Shown piece by piece: positions 14,970-20,302 of a stretch of DNA of 20,302 nt. The notes beneath the pieces are model-generated. The model made no database searches, had not been told where the DNA came from, and saw only the letters and a list, made by a program, of their open reading frames with translations. Position 1 is the stretch's first letter. The number at the start of each line of letters is the position of its first letter. The DNA comes from an uncultured Clostridium sp. (GTDB lineage Bacteria > Bacillota_A > Clostridia > TANB77 > CAG-508). A program made the position numbers and the translations under genes. The DNA is taken from the NCBI GenBank assembly GCA_947382445.1, contig CANCZH010000032.1, positions 1-20,302 of the forward strand, given 5' to 3'.

Positions 14970-15107
14970 ATGGAGGATTTTCAAGACCCTTTTAATCCCG
15001 CTTCTCAATATGAACAGGGGTATCTTTATTATAAATTTTTAACTCAGCAAATAGAATATAAAATTAAGTGTAAAGAATTAGAAAAGTTAAATAAAGGTGG
15101 GAACTAG
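14970..15107 (+). CDS. small hypothetical protein, 45 aa
   Basis: An ATG at 14970 preceded by a perfect AGGAGG (14959-14964) opens a 45-codon frame ending TAG at 15105-15107. The peptide starts MEDFQDPFNPASQYEQG and continues with an amphipathic lysine- and glutamate-rich helix (YYKFLTQQIEYKIKCKELEKL), with no membrane segment. The excellent ribosome site and protein-like composition argue that it is real. I do not recognise the family. It is followed within 15 bases by a long palindrome. Confidence 0.6.
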   Translation: MEDFQDPFNPASQYEQGYLYYKFLTQQIEYKIKCKELEKLNKGGN

Positions 15108-15120
15108 ATTTTTAATGTAC

Positions 15121-15318
15121 AGAACCATATATAGGAATAAAAAATCACTTTTTAATAAGTGCAAACGTAGATTTCGTAATAGTTTCTTAAAAAAATTAAC
15201 TGAGGGTGCGCATAACTTGTATGCGGAGAGGCTCAGTTAATTTTTATTAGAAACTATCGAAATCGTAGAGAAGCCCTTATCTAAAAAATGATTTTTTGAT
15301 TCCTATATAAATGGTTCT
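15121..15318. ncRNA. ~200-nt rod-like imperfect palindrome, candidate structured RNA
   Basis: The whole segment folds on itself. Helices from outside in: AGAACCA/TGGTTCT (15121-15127/15312-15318); TATATAGGAAT/ATTCCTATATA (15128-15138/15299-15309); AAAAAATCA/TGATTTTTT (15139-15147/15289-15297); a looser central part; ATTTCG and ATAGTTTCT pairing with 15249-15264; a 15-bp arm ending AACTGAG/CTCAGTT; and the tip CGCATA/TATGCG. Small bulges occur throughout, as in a natural RNA. 6S RNA is one possible class, since it is a rod with a central bubble, but I cannot confirm it, and neither strand shows a clear promoter. It may also act as a barrier between the convergent genes. Confidence 0.5.
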
Positions 15319-15329
15319 ATATTATTAAA

Positions 15330-17282
15330 TTATTTTAATTCTAATTCTTCTATTTTTTCTAATGTGTTTAAATCGTATGCTACAATTTTAGTTTCTGATA
15401 GTGTATATAATTTTTCTCCTATATAAATACTTCTATTTACATTAGTTCTATAATCTATTTTTTGTGCTATTTCACCATATTTTTCAAAGCCTTTTTCTAA
15501 ATCTATTTTAAATATTGTAAAACTATTTTTATCATTTTTAGCATCGTATTCTCTGTATGTCACAGGAAATCCTATTAAATTTTTGTCTTTATTATAGAAT
15601 AGGCATTTGTGATTATATGTTATTTCTGATGATGCATATTTTTCACCTATATTAATATTAAACATTTCCTTTGGATTTTCTAAGTCTGATACATCAAACA
15701 TTGACATCTTCATATTTGCATTTGTTACTCTACCATATCCATTTGATTTTGTATTATATCCAATTCCTATAATATGTGTTTCATCATATGGATGCATATA
15801 TGAACTATATCCTGGTATTTTTAGTTCTCCTTTTACTACTGGAGCTGTTGGGTTTGATAGGTCTATTACAAATAATGGGTCAATTTGTTTGAATGTTACT
15901 ATATATCCTATTTTTCCTATAAATCTTACTGAATATATTTTTTCACCTTTAGCTAAGTTTTCTATTTTTCCAATTTCTTTTAAATTTTCATCTAATATAT
16001 AGAGTTGATTTTCTGATTCTTCATCATATCCATTTGTTGTTGCTACTCTTAGGTTACCATCATATTCATCCATTGAAAATTGATTGTTTAAATTTCCTTT
16101 TATTTCTCCTTTGCATTTTAAAGAAATTTGTGAATTATTTAAATTGAATTTATATATAGTTGTTGTTGAAAGTTCATAATTGCCATAATTATAGTTTGTT
16201 TGTGCTATATATAGATTCTTTTCACTTGCATATACATCATCATTTGCTCCGAAAAAACTTTCAATGTTAGCTTCCTCATTATTATTTATATTAAATCCAG
16301 CTACTAGCATGTATGCATTACTTTCACTTTCTTTAAAGTATGCTATATCTGTACATTCTATTCTTTTTTCTTGATAGTTGCTTGCTGTATCTCTTAATAA
16401 TGGCAATATTTCATCATCTTTACATCCATCATAATAATATGATCTTTTGCTACTTATAAAATATATGTTTTCTCCTATCATTCTTGAATTTTGATAATAA
16501 CCATCTAAACCAACTTCTCTTACTCGTTTTGGTTCTTCTTTTTTTGAAATATCATATACTATTGCTTTTGCCATTGAATTTGATTTTACACTTACATAAT
16601 CTCTTACAATTCCTATTGTTTCTGTTATAGTTTTATTTTCTTCATATTCACTACTATTTCCAAGAATTATTAATTTATCTTTATTAATGTATATTTCGTT
16701 AGGTGTGAATTGTTCTTTTTTCTCTTTTATCTCTATTTCTGAAATTGTTTTTAGAGTATCTGCTTTTATTATATATACTTTTGAATTTTCTATATAATAG
16801 ATGTATTCTCCATCTGTTTTGACTATATCTGCTTCGTCAACATTTTCTACTTGTGTATTTGTTTTTGAGTAATTAGTTTCTTGTTGTTTTTCTTCTTTTG
16901 CACTAGAAGTATTTGTCATTATGGTATCTAAGGCTATCCCCTCTGATTTATTTAGATCCCTTGAATTTGAATTTTCTTTTAATACTTCTCTTAATTGTTC
17001 AATATTTTCAAATCTAGGTAAGTCATTTTTTTCTTTTTTAGCTATTGTTTTTGTTTCCTGATTTTCATGTGGTAATTGTTCCTCATTTGGTTTATTTCTT
17101 TCGTAATATAATGTTATTACTGAAAACATAATTACTATAACAGCACATGCTGCTAGAAGTTTTCTAAATGGTATTATTTTATTTTTTTCTGTATTTTGAG
17201 TAATTTTTTCAAATGTTTTTTGTTTTAGTTCTTCACTTGCATGAATTTCATCTATTGCTTTTTTATAATTATCTTTATTCAT
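15330..17282 (-). CDS. membrane protein with anti-sigma-like N-terminus and secreted beta-propeller domain
   Basis: This 650-aa protein has three parts. A short cytoplasmic N-terminus (about 1-36) contains the DEIHASEELKQKTFEKI pattern common in anti-sigma factors next to ECF sigma genes. One membrane segment lies at about 41-59, then a long linker. The large outer domain (about 140-650) matches the secreted C-terminal beta-propeller family: YIYYIENSKVYIIKADTL, VDEADIVKTDGEYIYY and FVIDLSNPTAPVVKGELKIPGYSSYMHP. The gene overlaps the sigma gene by 8 bases. The better start is ATG at 17280-17282 (GGAGG 8 bases upstream), not the TTG at 17288. Likely role: holding the sigma factor inactive until an outside signal is sensed. 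Confidence 0.85.
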   Translation of the reverse strand: MNKDNYKKAIDEIHASEELKQKTFEKITQNTEKNKIIPFRKLLAACAVIVIMFSVITLYYERNKPNEEQLPHENQETKTIAKKEKNDLPRFENIEQLREVLKENSNSRDLNKSEGIALDTIMTNTSSAKEEKQQETNYSKTNTQVENVDEADIVKTDGEYIYYIENSKVYIIKADTLKTISEIEIKEKKEQFTPNEIYINKDKLIILGNSSEYEENKTITETIGIVRDYVSVKSNSMAKAIVYDISKKEEPKRVREVGLDGYYQNSRMIGENIYFISSKRSYYYDGCKDDEILPLLRDTASNYQEKRIECTDIAYFKESESNAYMLVAGFNINNNEEANIESFFGANDDVYASEKNLYIAQTNYNYGNYELSTTTIYKFNLNNSQISLKCKGEIKGNLNNQFSMDEYDGNLRVATTNGYDEESENQLYILDENLKEIGKIENLAKGEKIYSVRFIGKIGYIVTFKQIDPLFVIDLSNPTAPVVKGELKIPGYSSYMHPYDETHIIGIGYNTKSNGYGRVTNANMKMSMFDVSDLENPKEMFNINIGEKYASSEITYNHKCLFYNKDKNLIGFPVTYREYDAKNDKNSFTIFKIDLEKGFEKYGEIAQKIDYRTNVNRSIYIGEKLYTLSETKIVAYDLNTLEKIEELELK

Positions 17283-17751
17283 TTTCAAATCCTCCTTTTA
17301 ATTTTTGTTTTAGGATTTCTCTCGCTCTAAAAGCCCACGTTTTTACTGTTCCTTCTTTTGTTTTCATTAATTTAGCTATTTCTTTTACTTTGTATCCCTC
17401 ATAATATAATAGGTAAATTACTGTTCTATAATTTTGAGGTAATTCGCATACAATGGAAAATACATCGTTTTCTTCTTTATTTTCAAATACAATATTTTCA
17501 TCTAATGTTACCACTTTTTTATTCCAACTAGAATTATTCATATTTTTAGTTAAGTTTATTGTTACTCGTATAAACCATGCCTTTTCATGCTCTTGATTTT
17601 CAAAATCTGGCATTTTCTCACTAAATTTTATGAATACTTCTTGAAATATATCTTCTGCATTTTCTACACATCCACACCTGGTTAGCGCTATTCTATATAC
17701 CATGTCTGAATATTTTTCTATCATTTCTTTTATCTTATTTTCTCTTTGCAT
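17275..17751 (-). CDS. ECF-type RNA polymerase sigma factor
   Basis: This 158-aa protein has the two-domain ECF layout. Sigma region 2 lies at about 8-75 (YSDMVYRIALTRCGCVENAEDIFQEVFIKF ... KAWFIRVTINLTKNM). Sigma region 4 lies at about 103-150 (LPQNYRTVIYLLYYEGYKVKEIAKLMKTKEGTVKTWAFRAREIL), containing the -35-binding helix-turn-helix. It redirects RNA polymerase to a small regulon. AGGAGG precedes the ATG. Overlap with the membrane gene downstream couples their translation. A TGAAAC-type ECF promoter in front suggests autoregulation. Confidence 0.95.
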   Translation of the reverse strand: MQRENKIKEMIEKYSDMVYRIALTRCGCVENAEDIFQEVFIKFSEKMPDFENQEHEKAWFIRVTINLTKNMNNSSWNKKVVTLDENIVFENKEENDVFSIVCELPQNYRTVIYLLYYEGYKVKEIAKLMKTKEGTVKTWAFRAREILKQKLKGGFENE

Positions 17752-17772
17752 GTTTTCCTCCTATCTATCCTT

Positions 17773-17801
17773 AATACAAATTAAATTGATATTTGGTTTC
17801 A
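17773..17801 (-). promoter_or_regulatory. candidate autoregulated ECF sigma promoter
   Basis: On the minus strand, TGAAAC (17796-17801) and TGTATT (17773-17778) are spaced by 17 bases and lie 22 bases before the sigma start codon. TGAAAC followed by a GTAT- or CGTC-like -10 is the usual ECF promoter form. No sigma-A promoter is evident in this short gap. Confidence 0.5.
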
Positions 17802-17817
17802 CTTTTTTATATATTAT

Positions 17818-17848
17818 CAAAAAAAGATAGTAATTGTAAATTACTACC
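17818..17848 (-). terminator. terminator after the frameshifted surface-protein gene
   Basis: On the minus strand, a 10-bp stem (17826-17835 with 17839-17848, one G-T pair) has a 3-nt loop and is followed by seven T. It insulates the sigma gene from the gene upstream. Confidence 0.85.
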
Positions 17849-17899
17849 TTTGGCTCTATTATAATGTAAATTTTTAAATAAATTTCAATTCTCTTGCAT

Positions 17900-18437
17900 T
17901 TAGTTTGATTTGCTCAATAATGATCCTAAGCTATCATATGCTTCTATGTAATAGGTATATGTGCTTTCATTATCTGTTGTAGTTGATGTTATGTTTATAT
18001 CGTTATTTTCAGTATTTTCTGTTATTGTTATGCTTGGTGTATTTGGATCTGCTTCATCATTTGCTAATGTGTCTGTATATGTGTTTCCTGTTAATTTTTG
18101 TTCTAAATTAACTATTATTTCCCATTGTCCAACTACTTGTATAGCTGTGATTTTTTTCGTTCACTTTTTGTCCACAAATAGTACATTCTTCCCAATGTTG
18201 ATTTTCATCATACATTGTTTTAAATATATGTTCATGTTCTAGATTTCCATTGTCTTCTAAATCTGTTATATCAACTGTTGTAACTTCATTTGCCGTTTGT
18301 ATTTCTTCTGTTTTTGATATTTTTTGTTTTATATTTTCTATTATTGATATCTTGTTTACTTTGCTACAAAATAATATCACTATTCCTAAACTTAATATTA
18401 TTGCTATACTCGTTATTATTTTAAATCTCTTTTTCAT
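17900..18437 (-). pseudogene. frameshifted anchored surface protein with FN3-like C-terminus
   Basis: The first part (start ATG 18435-18437, AGGAGG upstream) reads 109 codons: a membrane anchor (about 6-24), a Thr/Glu/Asn linker, and a His/Cys zinc-like motif (HEH ... HWEECTICGQK ... NHSYTSSW), then stops at 18108. The frame one base on continues without interruption to TAA at 17900-17902. It encodes a domain almost identical to the end of the partial gene at 20105 (LTGNTYTDTLANDEADPN ... TYTYYIEAYDSLGSLLSKSN). Removing one base between the A7 run (T7 at 18151-18157 on plus) and 18108 would rejoin them into about 178 residues. Because NHSYTSSWTMGN itself looks like a known repeat, the shift may lie after it. 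Sequencing error, slippage or true decay are all possible. Confidence 0.65.
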
Positions 18438-18576
18438 TCGTTCATTTCCTCCTAGTCTATATTTATACTCTATTTTTAATATACGTTATTCTTTTTTCAA
18501 AGTATATGAAAACGCCTTTTATAACATATATGTAATATGCATAAAATAGATTTTTTGAGTCTTAATTTTTTACACA

Positions 18577-18610
18577 TAAAAAAACTTAGAGTTCACTGTC
18601 GCTCTAAGTT
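18577..18610 (-). terminator. terminator after the DUF4143 ATPase gene
   Basis: AACTTAGAG (18583-18591) and CTCTAAGTT (18602-18610) form a perfect 9-bp stem; on the minus strand a run of T follows. It lies about 60 bases after the ATPase stop codon. Confidence 0.85.
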
Positions 18611-18668
18611 CCTTTTATTTAAAATAACATTAACAAGAATACATTTTTTCAACTATACCTATATCTAT

Positions 18669-19874
18669 TTACTCATTTTCTTCTAATAACCAATCAATTA
18701 CATTTTTATGAATTATACCATTTTGTGAAAAATCAAATTTATCCATTGTTAAAACATATTTAGGATAGTTATCTTCTATTGGTTTAAATGCTCCAAATTC
18801 TCTTTCAATAACAGAATCATCTGCTAAAATATACGCTACTTGAATATATATCTTTTCTTTGAATCTTGTTGCTATAAAGTCTATTTCTCCGTTTTCTAGA
18901 TTTCCAACTTTAACATCATATCCTCTAGATATTAATTCATTATATACTATATTTTCTAAATATGCTCCTAGTTGTGGTCTTTTTCCAATATTCATTATTT
19001 GACCAAATCCCAAGTCTGTTAAATAATATTTATATTTACCATTTAATATTCTTTTTCCTCTAACATCATATCTATCAGCTTTATTTATTATCATGGCTTT
19101 TGTCATATATTCTAAATAGTTGTATAAAGTTATTTTTGAAACTTCTCTGTCATCTTTACTTGCAAAATAATTTGACAGACTTTCAGCAGAAAAATTTTGT
19201 GATGGTGTTGTAACTATATATTCTACTATTCTATTGAATAAATCTAAATCTTTTATATTAAATCTAGTTATAATATCTTTTACTAAAATAGAATTATATA
19301 TGTCTGATAAATAAGTTCTTGTTTGAACTTGATCTATCATCATAAATCTTTGTGGCATTCCTCCCCAAGTAATATAATCATCAAATGCTTCTTCTATATC
19401 TTTTCTATTTGTTATATTTTTTAACTCACATACTTCTTTAAATGTGAATGGATAAGTTTTAAAACTTACATATCTTCCTGCTATGTGTGTAGCAAGATCA
19501 CCAGATAATAAATCACTATTAGAACCAGTTATAAATATTGATACATTTTTAGAAGCCTTAAATGAATTTATTGCTTTTTCCCAGTGTTCAACATTTTGAA
19601 TTTCATCAAAGAATAAGTAATATTTATCTTCGTTTATTATTTTCTCTTTAATGTAATTGTGTAAATCCATATCATTTTTTATAAAAGCATAATCTTCATA
19701 TTCAAAGTTTATATATATTATTTGAGATTCTGATATTCCTTTTCCTTTTAATTCATCTATTATTTGTAATAATATAACTGATTTACCACATCTTCTAACT
19801 CCCATTATGACTTTTATTAAATCTTGGTCATAAAATGGTCTAATTTTAGATAAATATTTTTCACGAATAATCAT
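18669..19874 (-). CDS. AAA family ATPase with DUF4143 C-terminal domain
   Basis: This 401-aa protein has an N-terminal AAA ATPase: Walker A GVRRCGKS at 25-32, Walker B YYLFFDEIQN near 85-94, and an ITGSNSDLL sensor segment. A winged-helix-like part follows, then a C-terminal DUF4143 domain (about 200-340). A nuclease-like pattern comes last (YLENIVYNEL ... GEIDFIATRFKEKIYIQVAY), in which E-D/E-x-K residues resemble a PD-(D/E)xK fold. Such ATPases are widespread and of uncertain role. The frame extends to 19961, but ATG 19872-19874 has AAAAGGAG upstream and a promoter at 19908-19936, so it is preferred. It sits between two genes sharing a C-terminal domain. Confidence 0.88.
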   Translation of the reverse strand: MIIREKYLSKIRPFYDQDLIKVIMGVRRCGKSVILLQIIDELKGKGISESQIIYINFEYEDYAFIKNDMDLHNYIKEKIINEDKYYLFFDEIQNVEHWEKAINSFKASKNVSIFITGSNSDLLSGDLATHIAGRYVSFKTYPFTFKEVCELKNITNRKDIEEAFDDYITWGGMPQRFMMIDQVQTRTYLSDIYNSILVKDIITRFNIKDLDLFNRIVEYIVTTPSQNFSAESLSNYFASKDDREVSKITLYNYLEYMTKAMIINKADRYDVRGKRILNGKYKYYLTDLGFGQIMNIGKRPQLGAYLENIVYNELISRGYDVKVGNLENGEIDFIATRFKEKIYIQVAYILADDSVIEREFGAFKPIEDNYPKYVLTMDKFDFSQNGIIHKNVIDWLLEENE

Positions 19875-19907
19875 AATTTTCTCCTTTTCGATCCATTTAT
19901 TTATTTT

Positions 19908-19936
19908 ATTGTATCGTAAATCATCTTTGTTGTCAA
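19908..19936 (-). promoter_or_regulatory. sigma-A promoter of the DUF4143 ATPase
   Basis: On the minus strand, TTGACA (19931-19936) and TACAAT (19908-19913) are separated by 17 bases, 33 bases before the start codon. Its -35 is overlapped by an inverted repeat. Confidence 0.7.
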
Positions 19937-19988
19937 TAATTTTGTTTATTGTGCTGAACAAAATTATTGCTTGACGTAATTTTGTTTA
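19934..19988. repeat. operator-like inverted repeat plus third half-site
   Basis: CAATAATTTTGTT (19934-19946) and AACAAAATTATTG (19957-19969) form a perfect 13-bp inverted repeat with a 10-base gap, overlapping the -35 of the ATPase promoter. A direct copy of TAATTTTGTTTA is present at 19937-19948 and again at 19977-19988, exactly 40 bases apart. The arrangement of three related half-sites is typical of a repressor or activator binding region. Confidence 0.6.
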
Positions 19989-20063
19989 GTACATTTTCAT
20001 ATTATTAAAATATTTTTTTGAACCTCATAATATTTTTATTTCTCTCACAAAATTTTCTCTTCT

Positions 20064-20099
20064 TTGAATATTTTTTCGTTTTTTGTAAAAAATATTCAA
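20064..20099 (-). terminator. hairpin after the partial surface-protein gene
   Basis: TTGAATATTTTTT (20064-20076) and AAAAAATATTCAA (20087-20099) form a perfect 13-bp A/T-rich stem directly after the stop codon at 20105. A T tract beyond the stem is lacking, so termination is probable rather than certain. Confidence 0.5.
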
Positions 20100-20104
20100 T
20101 AACA

Positions 20105-20302
20105 TTAATTTGATTTACTTAGTAATGTTCCTGTGCTGTCATATGCTTCTATGTAATAGGTGTATGTACTTCCGTTATCTGTTGCAGTTGATGTTATGTT
20201 TATATTGTTATTTTCAGTATTTTCTGTTATTGTTATACTTAGTTTGTTTGGATCTGCTTCGTCATTTGCTAAGATGTCTGTATATGTACTTCCTGTTAGT
20301 TT
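20105..20302 (-). CDS. surface protein with FN3-like C-terminal domain (partial)
   Basis: The minus-strand frame is open from the right edge to TAA at 20105-20107, giving the last 65 residues of a protein whose start lies outside. The end (INITSTATDNGSTYTYYIEAYD ... LLSKSN) looks like the final strands of a fibronectin type III or similar beta-sandwich. It aligns without gaps to the end of the frameshifted gene at 17900-18437, with most differences conservative, so the two are paralogues. Unlike that copy it is intact within the window. Function is unknown; extracellular location is inferred from the paralogue. Confidence 0.7.
   Translation of the reverse strand, partial: KLTGSTYTDILANDEADPNKLSITITENTENNNINITSTATDNGSTYTYYIEAYDSTGTLLSKSN

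Noticed and set aside
15121..15318. Simple rho-independent terminator
   Set aside because: The paired region is about 200 nt with many bulges and has no T tract at either end, so it is far larger than a terminator.
17961..18549. Plus-strand ORFs of about 95 codons opposite the frameshifted gene
   Set aside because: The paralogous copy at the right edge is conserved in the minus-strand frame at protein level, so the plus-strand frames are shadows.
1..20302. CRISPR arrays, tRNA genes, insertion sequences, prophage
   Set aside because: No regularly spaced repeats, tRNA TψC/anticodon patterns, transposase or phage proteins were seen on either strand.

Overview
The window is about 20 kb of very AT-rich DNA with strong AAGGAGG-type ribosome binding sites and classical TTGACA/TATAAT promoters. 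It carries several spore genes (yabG, veg, a sipL-like SPOCS-LysM gene, yunB, spoIIID). This points to an endospore-forming Clostridia member of the Bacillota, probably an uncultured gut-type lineage. The species cannot be told from the sequence. No tRNA, rRNA, CRISPR array, transposase or phage gene was seen, so most of it looks like ordinary chromosome.

Layout, left to right. 1-126 is the end of a zinc-ribbon protein with its terminator. 250-1800 holds a glycerophosphodiester phosphodiesterase and a nitrilase-superfamily amidohydrolase. 1839-2615 (minus) is a conserved-looking protein of unknown function, divergent from a plus-strand cluster at 2727-4488 (class I glutamine amidotransferase, GNAT acetyltransferase, P-loop nucleotide-binding protein). 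4499-4898 is an independent transcription unit: a consensus promoter, a structured and locally GC-rich RNA with a 27-codon ORF near its 5' end, and a strong terminator. It does not look like a protein gene and is the best non-coding RNA candidate here. ldhA and the rplM-rpsI ribosomal operon (with an L13-leader-like hairpin) follow on the minus strand.

6992-11145 is a minus-strand sporulation block. In transcription order it is spoIIID, a membrane-anchored unknown, yabG (lacking the usual N-terminal part), veg, the SPOCS-LysM spore morphogenesis gene and yunB. The order yabG-veg-sipL is the one known from Clostridioides difficile. A Qnr/McbG-like pentapeptide-repeat gene (minus) and a secreted, membrane-anchored unknown (plus) diverge at about 11.9 kb. 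pepF occupies 13118-14884.

14970-15318 holds a 45-codon plus-strand ORF followed by a roughly 200-nt imperfect palindrome that folds into one long rod. 15330-17751 is an ECF sigma factor overlapping a membrane protein with an anti-sigma-like N-terminus and a secreted beta-propeller; an ECF-type promoter lies in front of the sigma gene, suggesting autoregulation. 17900-18437 is a frameshifted gene for an anchored surface protein. Its C-terminal domain is duplicated in a second gene cut by the right edge of the window. Between the copies is a DUF4143-type AAA ATPase whose promoter is overlaid by a 13-bp perfect inverted repeat plus a third half-site.

Most promising for something undescribed: the RNA at 4534-4898, the rod RNA and small ORF at 14970-15318, the operator-like array upstream of the DUF4143 ATPase, and the sigma/beta-propeller signalling pair.
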